A DNA stretch of 64,000 nucleotides from Chryseotalea sp. WA131a (GTDB taxonomy: Bacteria; Bacteroidota; Bacteroidia; Cytophagales; Cyclobacteriaceae): assembly GCA_025370075.1 (NCBI GenBank), contig CP073016.1, forward strand, positions 1,240,001 to 1,304,000, written 5' to 3'. The position numbers were made by a program, and so were the translations under genes. Position 1 is the stretch's first letter; every line of letters begins with the position of its first letter. Positions 16,411 through 25,873 of this stretch are shown here, piece by piece. The notes beneath the pieces were generated by a model. It was not told the DNA's origin, made no database searches, and saw nothing but the letters and a program-made list of their open reading frames with translations.

Positions 16411-17169
16411 ATGAATCGTTTTTTTTATTTCTTGTATCTCTTGATTTTCGTTTGTTCATCTCAACTATTTGGTCAACAAAATCTTTTCAACATTCCCTCT
16501 GGTGACATTACCCCAAAAGGGAAGTTCTTTTATCAACACCAATTCAATTTCTATTCTGCGAATGAGCTAGAGTCAAAATCACACATCGTTTATGGCGTTG
16601 GAAAGGGATGGGATTTGGGGGTAAATTTTGTCGATCTTCCTCTCAGTTTTGGACAAGGCGGTCGGATCGTTTCTTTCAATGACAATAGCAAACGCAAACC
16701 CCTCTACCCGCTTTTGATGTTTACACTTCAAAAACAATTTGTTCTTAAGGCAGAGCACTGGTTCATTAATGTTGGAACACAGATAGGGCCAAATCTTAGC
16801 AATGAGTTTAGCAATAAACGAATTGCCGTGATGAATTATGCCTTGATTCGATGGCAACCTTCTAAGAAAGGATATTTGATTGCCGGCCCTTATCATACCA
16901 ATGATGTATTTGTGGGTGGCCCTCCTAAGAATAATTTTGGGCTGATGTTTGGCTATGAATATAGACTCAACGATAAATGGTTGTTAATGGCTGACTTTAT
17001 TTCAGGTTCGCACAAAAAATCGCAAACGGTTATAGGCGGTGGATACAATGTTAGCCATAAACTGCAGCTCTTTTTGGGTGGACTATTGGCTTTTCCAAAC
17101 AACAAGCTTGACAATGGAGTTGTGTTGGAAATCAATTGGTACGGGTGGAATTTTATGGATGCACACTAA
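16411..17169 (+). CDS. Predicted outer-membrane beta-barrel protein
   Basis: A 252-residue protein with a signal peptide ending LFGQQ (residue ~23) and a series of short amphipathic strands with aromatic residues, such as SHIVYGVGKGWDLGVNF and NFGLMFGYEYRLNDKW. The C-terminal VLEINWYGWNF fits a closing strand. This is the pattern of a small barrel or transporter-like surface protein. I do not recognise a named family. The gene starts 29 bases after the TerC-like gene and may be co-transcribed. Confidence 0.6.
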   Translation: MNRFFYFLYLLIFVCSSQLFGQQNLFNIPSGDITPKGKFFYQHQFNFYSANELESKSHIVYGVGKGWDLGVNFVDLPLSFGQGGRIVSFNDNSKRKPLYPLLMFTLQKQFVLKAEHWFINVGTQIGPNLSNEFSNKRIAVMNYALIRWQPSKKGYLIAGPYHTNDVFVGGPPKNNFGLMFGYEYRLNDKWLLMADFISGSHKKSQTVIGGGYNVSHKLQLFLGGLLAFPNNKLDNGVVLEINWYGWNFMDAH

Positions 17170-17255
17170 AGTGATGCATTCTTATGTTTAAAGGCCACCA
17201 ATTACTAATCAGCTTTGCATCTTGAAAATATCAAAACAAAAGCTCACTAGTAAAC

Positions 17256-18353
17256 CTAAACTTTAATGTAGATTTTCTTTTTATCCATACCATACCCAAT
17301 GGTCCAGCAGGTCATCATCCACGTAAAGGCAAAAAGAAAAGAACCTAGGTAATCACCTGCCAAGGGTGAGAACACATCGGTAAACAAAAATTGATAAATG
17401 GGTTTATCACCAATATTGAATATCCAGAAAATTGTTAGTCCGATTTCTGAAATCAGATAAAGGAACAGCGTGTTTTTACCGAACACTTCAAAAAAATACG
17501 TCCATCGATTTATTTTCCTTATTTCAATTACATACAGCAATAAGGAAAGGATGATTACATCTAGCCCCACCGTGTAAAGCACAAAAGAACTGGTCCATAA
17601 TTTTTTATTTATCGGAAAACCCCAATTCCACACTAAACCAATTGTAGCAAGCAAAACACCCGCCATCAACAACTTCGCAATCGTTTCAAAGGTCACGCCT
17701 CTTTCTTTGATATACTTGCCTACTAAATAGCCGCCCACTACATTCACGATTGCAGGGAGTGTGCTCAACAAGCCTTCCGGATCGAATGGCAGGCCTTCGC
17801 CTAAGTAAAGATGCTTCGAACCCAACAACCACATATCCAATTTTAGAACTGCATTGCCTTGTAAAGAGAGGTCACCAAAAGAAAGCAATAGCAGCCAATA
17901 GCCGACCAGAGCAACGGCTGAGAAAATCAGCAAGCCTTTTTCTTTGATGAAATAAATAAGGACGGAAGCAAAAAGATAACACAAGGCAATTCGCTGCAGC
18001 ACTCCAAAAATTCTAGTCTCAGCCAAGGGCTTCAAGGCCCATTGCCCATCTATTTGTTGAACAAATGGAAACCAATACATTAAAAAACCTAACAAAAAAA
18101 TAACAGAGGCACGCTTTACTACTTTATAAAAATAAGTCCGAGCACCAGCCGCTAAACTGCTAGTTAAACTAAAGCACATGGCATTGCCCACCACGAACAA
18201 AAAGGTTGGGAACACCCAATCGGTTGGGGTAAACCCATGCCAGTCGGCATGAAGCAAGGGGGCAAAGGTCGTTTCATGATTTCCGGGGGAGTTCACAATA
18301 ATCATGAGCGTGACGGTAATACCTCGTAATACATCGATGGCCTGAAACCTCAT
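17256..18353 (-). CDS. NagX/HGSNAT-like membrane acyltransferase (DUF5009)
   Basis: A 365-residue protein with ~10 transmembrane segments. It begins FQAIDVLRGITVTLMIIVN, which is the DUF1624/DUF5009 signature (D-x-x-R-G), followed by DWVFPTFLFVVGNAMCF. This group includes NagX and the lysosomal heparan-alpha-glucosaminide N-acetyltransferase, which transfer acetyl groups across a membrane to amino sugars. Length is standard. It is divergent from the lipoprotein gene at 18469 with ~115 bases between them. The sugar substrate is unknown. Confidence 0.88.
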   Translation of the reverse strand: MRFQAIDVLRGITVTLMIIVNSPGNHETTFAPLLHADWHGFTPTDWVFPTFLFVVGNAMCFSLTSSLAAGARTYFYKVVKRASVIFLLGFLMYWFPFVQQIDGQWALKPLAETRIFGVLQRIALCYLFASVLIYFIKEKGLLIFSAVALVGYWLLLLSFGDLSLQGNAVLKLDMWLLGSKHLYLGEGLPFDPEGLLSTLPAIVNVVGGYLVGKYIKERGVTFETIAKLLMAGVLLATIGLVWNWGFPINKKLWTSSFVLYTVGLDVIILSLLLYVIEIRKINRWTYFFEVFGKNTLFLYLISEIGLTIFWIFNIGDKPIYQFLFTDVFSPLAGDYLGSFLFAFTWMMTCWTIGYGMDKKKIYIKV

Positions 18354-18418
18354 ACATTCGATTTTGAATAATACATGCTAAAAATGCAGCTATCTTCTTA
18401 AAATAAAAAGGCCAACAG

Positions 18419-18449
18419 TTTATTGGTTAGAAAAAATGTGCTAAAATTG
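18419..18449 (+). promoter_or_regulatory. Bacteroidota-type promoter for the 18469 lipoprotein gene
   Basis: TTTA at 18419-18422, a 19-base spacer, and TAAAATTG at 18442-18449. This is one mismatch per box from TTTG-N19-TAnnTTTG. The predicted start of transcription lies ~12 bases before the ATG. Confidence 0.42.
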
Positions 18450-18468
18450 AAGGTTAAACTCTAAACCC

Positions 18469-19356
18469 ATGAAAGTAACCCGCTTAAGCATTTATTTACT
18501 TGCCATCGCAACCGCCTCTTTATTAGCGTCTTGCGGTTCCTCCACTAAGAAAGATGACCAAAGTTCTGACGAATTCAAGCAAGCTGAGGAGTCTTTGAAA
18601 GACCAAATCAAGGATGTCGTTTACAATATTCCTTCCCCCTCTGAAATTCCTTACCTACTTCAAGCTACAGGCGCTGAATTCAACCAATCCTTGTTGAACG
18701 ACCGTAAAAAAGTAGATCAGTATTTGACTCGCAACGAAAAGGCCGCCCTGAACCTTGGCGTTTATGCAGCCGACATCGGCTACCTTAGCTCATACGAAAA
18801 AACCCAAGAGGCCATCGATTATTTGAGTTCAGCCAAAAAGTTGGCCGACAACTTGGGCATCAGCTCATTCGACCCGGAAGTCTTAAAAAGATTTGAAACT
18901 AACATATCCAACAAAGACTCACTTGCCACCTTATTGGATGGAGCGGTAAAAAAGACAGATAAATACCTGAAAGATGATAGCCGCACCAAGTTGGCTGCTC
19001 TTTTGGTGACGGGAAGTTTTGTGGAAGGACTTTCCATCTCTACCGGTTTAATTAAGACCTATCCTAATAACGTGTTGAAAGAGGCCGACCGGAACAACAT
19101 ACTTACGCCATTGATCCGCGTAATTTTAGAGCAAGAAAAATCAATTGATGAGCTAGCTAAAATGTTGGGTGCAGTAGATCAAGCAGAACCTGTTGCTAGC
19201 ATTCAAGCAAACTTAACAGCCCTAAAGGCAAGCTACCGCGCGTTAGATATTGAAGAGAAAATCAAAAACAATCGTTCTGATCTAGTTTTATCCGATAAAA
19301 ATTTGGTTGAAATTACCAAGATTGTTGATAAAATGAGAAAAGAAATAGTGGAATAA
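18469..19356 (+). CDS. Lipoprotein of unknown function
   Basis: A 295-residue lipoprotein: the signal peptide ends in the lipobox LLASC (Cys at ~22) and is followed by a Gly/Ser/Asp-rich linker, which in Bacteroidota can direct surface export. The rest is predicted mostly helical, with a central stretch GVYAADIGYLSSYEKTQEAIDY split over residues ~97-118. I recall similar ~300-residue lipoproteins in Cytophagales but no function. It has its own promoter candidate and a strong terminator, so it is monocistronic. Confidence 0.8.
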   Translation: MKVTRLSIYLLAIATASLLASCGSSTKKDDQSSDEFKQAEESLKDQIKDVVYNIPSPSEIPYLLQATGAEFNQSLLNDRKKVDQYLTRNEKAALNLGVYAADIGYLSSYEKTQEAIDYLSSAKKLADNLGISSFDPEVLKRFETNISNKDSLATLLDGAVKKTDKYLKDDSRTKLAALLVTGSFVEGLSISTGLIKTYPNNVLKEADRNNILTPLIRVILEQEKSIDELAKMLGAVDQAEPVASIQANLTALKASYRALDIEEKIKNNRSDLVLSDKNLVEITKIVDKMRKEIVE

Positions 19357-19377
19357 CAAATCACCAACTCCATCGCG

Positions 19378-19408
19378 AAAGGCCGGCTACCACCGGCCTT
19401 TCTTTTTT
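19378..19408 (+). terminator. Rho-independent terminator after the lipoprotein gene
   Basis: AAAGGCCGG at 19378-19386 pairs with CCGGCCTTT at 19393-19401 (9 bp, 6-base loop), followed by C and six T residues. Confidence 0.92.
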
Positions 19409-19455
19409 CTAAACTAAAAATCTACTTTAGTATCTTTAGCCATTGATTCAAACCT

Positions 19456-22400
19456 ATGAGCGAACCCGTACTAAAAGCCATCATAAAGCTATTTGCACTG
19501 GTGGCAAAAGAAGATACCGTTACCAAGCAAGAAAGAGAATTCATAGAAGTTTTTCTCTCCGATCACCTCAATCAGAAATCTGTTCAGTCTCATTTACAAT
19601 TGTTTGACGAATATGTGCGTGAATCATCGGATAAGTTCGGGGTAGGTATCGATCAGGAATCCATTACCAAATTATGTCAAAGCATCAATCGAGAAGTAGA
19701 CTATAAGCAGAAGTCAGTAATCATGCTCGAACTGATGAGCTTGATTTTGGCAGACGGAGACATTACGCCTTCCGAAGAGAACCTGGCCAAATCAATCGGG
19801 CAAGCATTTAATGTATCTTCACAGGATATTGAGTTGATCAAAATTTTTATCGTCTCAAAAATACCTGAACTAATTGACAATGAAAATATTTTGGTTGTAT
19901 CCAATGAAGGCAAATCAGGACCTGGAACAAAAGTCATCAAGCGAGAAGAGTTGGACGGCTTTATGTCGGTGCTTCACCTAAAGTCGAGCAATCTTTTTTT
20001 CTTCCGTTACTTGGGTCATTCGGATGTTTATCTGAATGGTGTGCCTCAAAAACCGGGCAATATCAATGTGCTGGCCACGGGCAGCATTATGCGATGGAGT
20101 GCTGCTGATGCGGTTTACTATGGAGAGATTCTAAACAAATTTAAAAGCAAATCAGATCACTCGCGCACGAGCTTTGAAGCCGAAAAAATTTCCTACCGTT
20201 TTAAAACAGGCAAGTTCGGTTTGCGGGAAGTAACCATTAGCACAGAATCGGGTAACCTTGTTGCATTGATGGGTGCCAGCGGAGCGGGCAAATCTACTTT
20301 GCTACATGTACTGAATGGCACCGAAAAACCGTTTGAGGGAAAAGTACTCATCAATGGTATTGACATTCATAAAAACCCCGAAAAAATTGAAGGAGTGATT
20401 GGATTTGTCCCGCAAGATGACTTGCTTATTGAAGACTTAACCGTTTATCAAAATTTATACTTTGCTGCCAAACTTTGCTTTAGCCATTTAGAAGAATTAC
20501 AGATTGATGAACTAGTTATAAAAACGCTGGAAGACCTAGGACTAACTCAAACTAAAGATTTGAAAGTAGGTTCACCCTTGCAAAAAACCATTAGCGGTGG
20601 CCAGCGCAAACGACTTAATATCGGATTAGAACTGCTGCGCGAACCAGCCGTGTTGTTTGTAGATGAACCCACTTCCGGGCTTTCTTCCAGAGATTCAGAA
20701 AACATCATTGATCTTTTAAAAGAGCTTTCCTTAAAGGGCAAATTGGTATTTGCCGTTATCCACCAACCATCGTCCGATATTTTTAAAATGTTTGATAAGC
20801 TGGTAATCCTTGATACGGGAGGCTATCAAATCTACTTTGGAAATCCAGTAGATGCCGTTACCTATTTCAAGCGCAATATCCATTTGATCAATAGCGATGA
20901 GGGCGAATGTCATGCCTGTGGTAATGTAAACCCCGAGCAGATTTTTAATATCATTGAAACCAAAGTCATCAACGAATTTGGTGACACCACAAATGAGCGA
21001 AAGTTTTCACCTGAGCAATGGAATGAAATTTTTTCGAAGCAAATAAAAATTCGCTCGGTGCTGCGCGCCAACGAAATTCCGCACTCCACCTTGCACATCC
21101 CCAGTTGGTTTAAGCAAACACGTCTGTTTTCCATGCGCGATGTGCTCTCAAAAATCAGCAACAAACAATATTTGCTCATTAATTTATTTGAAGCACCGAT
21201 GTTGGCATTTATATTGGCGTTTATTGTTCGCTATTACAATGTAAACGACCCCTTCAAAGCCGGGTATGTGTTCAGTAAAAACTTAAACTTGCCTGCTCAT
21301 TTGTTCATGAGCATTATTGTTGCTTTGTTTATGGGGCTTACCGTAAGTGCCGAAGAAATTATCCGCGACCGTAAAATTCTAAAGCGAGAAAAGTTTTTAC
21401 ATCTGAACAGAAGTAGTTATATCATTTCAAAGATTTCTATTTTGTTCATAATCTCCGCTCTTCAAACAGCTTTGTTTGTGGCGGTGGCAAACTACATTCT
21501 TCAAATTCAATGCGTGTACTTCATCCATTGGGGGATTTTGTTCACGGTATCATGCTTTGCCAATTTGTTGGGTTTAAATATTTCCTCTGCATTTAATTCA
21601 GCCGTTACCATTTATATTTTAATTCCAATTCTGTTAATACCACAACTAATTCTAAGCGGTGTGGTGGTGAAGTTTGATAAGTTGAACCCGCTTATAGGCA
21701 ACACCAGCACGGTGCCTTTTGTGGGTGACTTGATGGCTTCGCGTTGGGCTTTTGAAGCGGCCATGGTAGCGCAGTTCAAAGACAACGAGTTTGAAAAGGA
21801 ATTCTACGTCTATGATAAAACAATGGCCGCTGCCGACTACAAAAAGATCTATATGATTCCAGAACTTGAGTCTCGATTGGACTTTGTTAATCTAAATCGT
21901 TCAAACAAAGAACCCGGGATTAGAAAAGAAGTTAGGGAGAAATTAGATTTGCTGAGAACTACCTTAGAGCATGAAGAAAAAGTAACAAAAAGTGGTTTTA
22001 GTCGAAATCAAGACTTAACCTTAGAACGCTATGACTCTACTATTAATCAACCCTTGATCGAATACTTAGAAACCTTGAAAAAGTTTTACATTAATCGCTA
22101 TAACAAAGCTGATCAAGAAAAAGAAAAGAAGATTGAGCAAATGACCAATACTCCTGAAAAAGAAAAGAACTTTACTTCTAACAAAAATGCGTACCAAAAT
22201 GAAGCCATTACCGAATTGGTCCGCAACACCATGGAACAAAATCGAATCATTGAAACCGATGGCAAATTCGTCCAAAAGATCTACCCGATATATAAATATC
22301 CAGATCCTGACCACATGGTTGACTTTAATGCCCAGTTTTATATGCCGGCCAAGCATTTCTTAAACCGAAACATTGACACCTTCTTTTTTAATTTAGGTGT

Positions 22401-22509
22401 GATTTGGTTGATGACGTTTGTGCTTGCTTTATCATTGTATTGGGAGGTACTACGGAGAATCATCGACCAACTTAGTAACATCTCCAATCCGCTTGAAAAA
22501 CGGATGTAA
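19456..22509 (+). CDS. ABCG-like ABC transporter with N-terminal TerB-like domain
   Basis: A 1,017-residue fused ATPase-permease. Residues ~1-135 resemble a TerB-like helical domain (LMSLILADGDITPSEE). Residues ~150-235 form a beta-rich region, possibly FHA-like but without its full motif. The ATPase covers ~235-480: Walker A GASGAGKST (~273), signature ISGGQRKR (~380), Walker B VLFVDEPTSG (~399) and the switch His in VIHQPSSD. A CHACG pair (~485) comes next. The membrane part (~575 onward) has five segments, a ~200-residue charged loop and a last helix near 980. ATPase-before-membrane order is that of the eukaryotic ABCG and bacterial ABC2-type fused exporters. It is likely an exporter; the gene heads a run with YdcF, SGNH and MBOAT genes, so an envelope lipid or polymer substrate is a reasonable guess. 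Confidence 0.88.
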   Translation: MSEPVLKAIIKLFALVAKEDTVTKQEREFIEVFLSDHLNQKSVQSHLQLFDEYVRESSDKFGVGIDQESITKLCQSINREVDYKQKSVIMLELMSLILADGDITPSEENLAKSIGQAFNVSSQDIELIKIFIVSKIPELIDNENILVVSNEGKSGPGTKVIKREELDGFMSVLHLKSSNLFFFRYLGHSDVYLNGVPQKPGNINVLATGSIMRWSAADAVYYGEILNKFKSKSDHSRTSFEAEKISYRFKTGKFGLREVTISTESGNLVALMGASGAGKSTLLHVLNGTEKPFEGKVLINGIDIHKNPEKIEGVIGFVPQDDLLIEDLTVYQNLYFAAKLCFSHLEELQIDELVIKTLEDLGLTQTKDLKVGSPLQKTISGGQRKRLNIGLELLREPAVLFVDEPTSGLSSRDSENIIDLLKELSLKGKLVFAVIHQPSSDIFKMFDKLVILDTGGYQIYFGNPVDAVTYFKRNIHLINSDEGECHACGNVNPEQIFNIIETKVINEFGDTTNERKFSPEQWNEIFSKQIKIRSVLRANEIPHSTLHIPSWFKQTRLFSMRDVLSKISNKQYLLINLFEAPMLAFILAFIVRYYNVNDPFKAGYVFSKNLNLPAHLFMSIIVALFMGLTVSAEEIIRDRKILKREKFLHLNRSSYIISKISILFIISALQTALFVAVANYILQIQCVYFIHWGILFTVSCFANLLGLNISSAFNSAVTIYILIPILLIPQLILSGVVVKFDKLNPLIGNTSTVPFVGDLMASRWAFEAAMVAQFKDNEFEKEFYVYDKTMAAADYKKIYMIPELESRLDFVNLNRSNKEPGIRKEVREKLDLLRTTLEHEEKVTKSGFSRNQDLTLERYDSTINQPLIEYLETLKKFYINRYNKADQEKEKKIEQMTNTPEKEKNFTSNKNAYQNEAITELVRNTMEQNRIIETDGKFVQKIYPIYKYPDPDHMVDFNAQFYMPAKHFLNRNIDTFFFNLGVIWLMTFVLALSLYWEVLRRIIDQLSNISNPLEKRM

Positions 22510-22523
22510 ACACTTACTTCACC

Positions 22524-23291
22524 ATGTTTTTTGTTCTTTCCAAAACATTGAGTTACCTAGCCATGCCGCTGGTAATCATTTGCATCCTATTACTGGCTTC
22601 TCTTTTGATCAAATCAACTCGCTCGAAAAAAAATCTACTTCGGATTGCTATTTTCTCGTTACTATTCTTTTCAAATGACTTCATTTGCAACGAAGTAGTT
22701 CTCTGGTGGGAGGTTCCCCCTACTCCATTTCATCAAATCACCAAAAAGTATGAATACGGAATTCTGTTAACGGGTATAACCAAATCAGAAACAGAACTTA
22801 AGGATAGAGTTTTTCTAAGTCGTGGGGCCGACCGCATTACCCACACGTGGCAACTTTTTCAATCGGGCATCATCAAAAAAATATTGATTTCGGGAGGTAA
22901 TGGCAATTTAAAAAAAGTAAAAAAACAGGAAGCCGATAACGTTGCTGACGTACTTCGATTAATGGGCGCACCTGACTCGGTGCTCATTATTGAAAATGTT
23001 TCGCGCAATACGCATGAATCAGCTATGGAAATCGCCAATCGATTCAAAGGACAAATCAAACCAAGTGAATGCCTGCTCATCACCTCTGCTTTTCATATCA
23101 GAAGGTCGGAGGCTTGTTTTATACATGAGGGTTGGCTGGTGGATACATTTAGTACTGATTTAAGTTCTCACCCAAGAAAATTTACTTTTGATGTTCTGTT
23201 CATTCCCAAAACAGAAGCGCTGAGCAATTGGCAATTGCTGATAAAAGAATGGATTGGTATGATAGCATATAAATTGGCCGGATATATTTAG
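22524..23291 (+). CDS. YdcF/ElyC-family (DUF218) membrane protein
   Basis: A 255-residue protein with two N-terminal transmembrane helices (MPLVIICILLLASLLI; LLRIAIFSLLFFSND) and a DUF218 domain. Motifs are GILLTG, ILISGGNG, and ENVSRNTHESA, then LLITSAFHIRRSEACF. ElyC and its relatives affect peptidoglycan or surface polysaccharide carrier-lipid metabolism in E. coli; the exact chemistry is not settled. It starts 14 bases after the transporter and ends one base before the next gene, so it belongs to the same operon. Confidence 0.88.
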   Translation: MFFVLSKTLSYLAMPLVIICILLLASLLIKSTRSKKNLLRIAIFSLLFFSNDFICNEVVLWWEVPPTPFHQITKKYEYGILLTGITKSETELKDRVFLSRGADRITHTWQLFQSGIIKKILISGGNGNLKKVKKQEADNVADVLRLMGAPDSVLIIENVSRNTHESAMEIANRFKGQIKPSECLLITSAFHIRRSEACFIHEGWLVDTFSTDLSSHPRKFTFDVLFIPKTEALSNWQLLIKEWIGMIAYKLAGYI

Positions 23292-23292
23292 T

Positions 23293-24654
23293 ATGCCTAG
23301 AAACTACCTTCGCGATGCTGGCTGGTTGATTCTTGTATTGATATGCGGCATCGCCCTCATCAGTTTTGTTCCTGATCTTAAAATCGGAACGGTTGAAATC
23401 AAAAAAATGGATTTGCTCAGCGACCTTCGTCCAGCCAAGATTCCAATCAAAAAAAAACTAATTGCCGCTAAAAAGGATTCTGTCAAGACAATCAAAAAAG
23501 AACCTTCGCAACCGAAAAAAAATTGCCAACCCGATATAACCTGTTTGGAAGATTTTAGCGGTGATGCCAACATGCAATTCTTCTTCCGGTCGCTTTCCAA
23601 AACAAAATCAGAAGCTGTTCGAATAGCCTTCTTTGGCGATTCGTTTATTGAAGGAGATATACTTTGTGGAAGCTTTCGTGATACCCTTCAACAAGTATTA
23701 GGTGGGCGGGGTGTTGGCTTTGTGCCCATTACATCTGAAGTAGCGCAATTCAGAACAACTATTCAACACCAATTCGAAAATTGGGAAACGTACTCAATCG
23801 TATCAAAAAGAAATGAGATGCATCCGCTGGGGATTTCAGGGCATTGCTTTGTGCCACTTCCAGAAAATTATGTTGAATACAAGCCTACCAAAAAACGCTC
23901 AACAGATTTCAGTCAGGTAAGAATATTTTACAAAAACCCATTGCAATCGTCCATTGACTACGTGGTGAATGATTCGTTGCACGTAAAAACAGCACTCATG
24001 TCTTCCGGTTCCGTCCAACAATTTGAAATTTATCAGTCAAAAATTCAACACTTGAGATTGAGCTTTACTGAAACCGACAGTTTAAAATTATACGGGGCCA
24101 GTTTTGAAAATGGACCTGGGCTATATGTAGACAACTTTTCAATGCGCGGAAACTCTGGAGTGGGGTTATCAATGATACCCGAAAGCTCCTTAGCACAATT
24201 CAATGCATTACAGAACTACAAGCTCATTATTTTACAGTACGGATTAAACGTAGTGAGCCTTACCGATTCAACTAATTTTACCAGCTATCAAATAAGTATG
24301 GTACGCGTCATCAATCGACTAAAAAGAATATTTCCTGAGTCGAGTTTCTTATTAATCAGCGTAAGCGACCGGGCCAGCAATCAAAATGGAAAGTTTGCTA
24401 CTTATCCAGATATTCCACTGATGCGCGATGTGCAGCGAGAAATTGCCAAGCAATGCAAAATCACTTTTTGGGATATGTACCAAGCGATGGGTGGCGAAAA
24501 CAGCATGGTAAAGTTTGCAGAAGCGAAACCTACATTGGCTGCCAAAGACTATACGCATCTTACCTATTGGGGCGGAAAAAAGATTGCGTTGAAACTAGTA
24601 AACACATTAATCTACGAACAAAAAAGATATGCTAAAAAGAATAATAGCAGGTAG
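23293..24654 (+). CDS. SGNH-fold hydrolase/acyltransferase-like membrane-anchored protein (first of pair)
   Basis: A 453-residue protein with one N-terminal membrane helix (GWLILVLICGIALISFV) and a Lys-rich linker. Its SGNH/GDSL-type domain starts at IAFFGDSFIEGD, with the nucleophile Ser in GDS. The C-terminal block has KDYTHLTYWGGKKIA, where Asp-x-x-His gives the other two catalytic residues. Such proteins next to an MBOAT gene resemble AlgJ/AlgX- or PatB-type partners that pass acetyl groups to a polysaccharide outside the membrane. The gene overlaps the next SGNH gene by 26 bases. The polymer is unknown. Confidence 0.78.
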   Translation: MPRNYLRDAGWLILVLICGIALISFVPDLKIGTVEIKKMDLLSDLRPAKIPIKKKLIAAKKDSVKTIKKEPSQPKKNCQPDITCLEDFSGDANMQFFFRSLSKTKSEAVRIAFFGDSFIEGDILCGSFRDTLQQVLGGRGVGFVPITSEVAQFRTTIQHQFENWETYSIVSKRNEMHPLGISGHCFVPLPENYVEYKPTKKRSTDFSQVRIFYKNPLQSSIDYVVNDSLHVKTALMSSGSVQQFEIYQSKIQHLRLSFTETDSLKLYGASFENGPGLYVDNFSMRGNSGVGLSMIPESSLAQFNALQNYKLIILQYGLNVVSLTDSTNFTSYQISMVRVINRLKRIFPESSFLLISVSDRASNQNGKFATYPDIPLMRDVQREIAKQCKITFWDMYQAMGGENSMVKFAEAKPTLAAKDYTHLTYWGGKKIALKLVNTLIYEQKRYAKKNNSR

Positions 24655-25873
24655 TCTATTTTTGAGCATATACGGGGCAGTGTTTTCGCAAGACACCATT
24701 GGATATGTAATCAATCGCGACTTCGCATTTATCAACCAAGAGGAAAATCGTCTTCAAAACAGCACTTCCCTATCTACCTTTTTTGAAAAGCTGTACCTGC
24801 AGAAAAAAAACAAAAATCAAAAAATCAGCATTCTTCATATTGGGGATTCACACATTCAAGCCGATTTCTTGACCAGTCAAACGCGGCAATTACTTCAAAC
24901 TGAGTTTGGCAATGCCGGCAGGGGTTTGATTTTTCCTGGGCGGGTAGCCAGAACCAACGAACCACAAAACATATACTCAAACACCAACACACAATGGGAA
25001 AGCAAACGGATAGTATTTACCGACAAACCACTGCCGATCGGCATTGGAGCGATCACCTTGCGCACGGTTCAGCCAAATGCAAAGGTTGGCATTCGCACCT
25101 TCAACTTACCGCCAATAAATAACGCATTCAATAAACTCACGCTGTTCTTTCAAAAGGATTCAGCTAGTTTCAATTTAGCAGTGAAAGATTCCGTTGGGCA
25201 AGATTTGGCCTATGTTGGGTCGTTTAGTTTAGATGGTTACAGAAATGCCTCCACCGTTCTTCTCCCCTATTACGTGAATAAAATTGAGTTACAATGTTTA
25301 GTTCCCTTACCTAAACAATCGCAGCTCATCCTGTATGGAATCAGTTTAGAAAATCAAAAATCAGGGGTACTGTATCATTCCATTGGCGGAAATGGAGCGA
25401 AAGTTAGACACTATTTAGCGGCCGAATATTTTGTGCAACAAACTGCACCTCTTCAACCGGATCTGATTATTATTTCGTTGGGAACAAATGAAGCAATTGA
25501 ATACCCCTATGTCGATAGCCAATTCAACACCCAACTGTTGGAACTTATCACCAAACTGAAAGCAAACAATCCGCAAACACAAATTCTCCTTACCACCACT
25601 GCCGATTTTTATAAAAAGCGAACAAGAAGAAATCCCGGTGTAGAAGTCATTCGAAAAAAAATAATGGAAGCATGCGATCAAAACAATTGGGCGTTTTGGG
25701 ATTTGTATGAAGTAGCAGGCGGCAAGCATGCATCCGACCAATGGAAAAAAAATAAATTGCTCCAATACGATGGTATTCATTTCACCAAAGCAGGCTACGA
25801 ACTTCAAGGCACATTATTATACCAGGCATTTTTAAAAGCTTATAACGAATATGTTCTCTATCGACATCCATAA
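24629..25873 (+). CDS. SGNH/GDSL hydrolase-like secreted protein (second of pair)
   Basis: A 414-residue protein with a signal peptide ending VFSQ (residue ~17). The SGNH domain has block I ILHIGDSHIQADF, block III LIIISLGTNEA, and the catalytic Asp-x-x-His in YDGIHFTKAGYE. All catalytic residues are present. It overlaps the first SGNH gene by 26 bases and the MBOAT gene by 23 bases, so the three are translated together. The tandem is probably an early duplication followed by specialisation, since the two differ widely in sequence. Expected role: periplasmic O-acetyl transfer or removal on a surface polymer. Confidence 0.85.
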   Translation: MLKRIIAGSLFLSIYGAVFSQDTIGYVINRDFAFINQEENRLQNSTSLSTFFEKLYLQKKNKNQKISILHIGDSHIQADFLTSQTRQLLQTEFGNAGRGLIFPGRVARTNEPQNIYSNTNTQWESKRIVFTDKPLPIGIGAITLRTVQPNAKVGIRTFNLPPINNAFNKLTLFFQKDSASFNLAVKDSVGQDLAYVGSFSLDGYRNASTVLLPYYVNKIELQCLVPLPKQSQLILYGISLENQKSGVLYHSIGGNGAKVRHYLAAEYFVQQTAPLQPDLIIISLGTNEAIEYPYVDSQFNTQLLELITKLKANNPQTQILLTTTADFYKKRTRRNPGVEVIRKKIMEACDQNNWAFWDLYEVAGGKHASDQWKKNKLLQYDGIHFTKAGYELQGTLLYQAFLKAYNEYVLYRHP

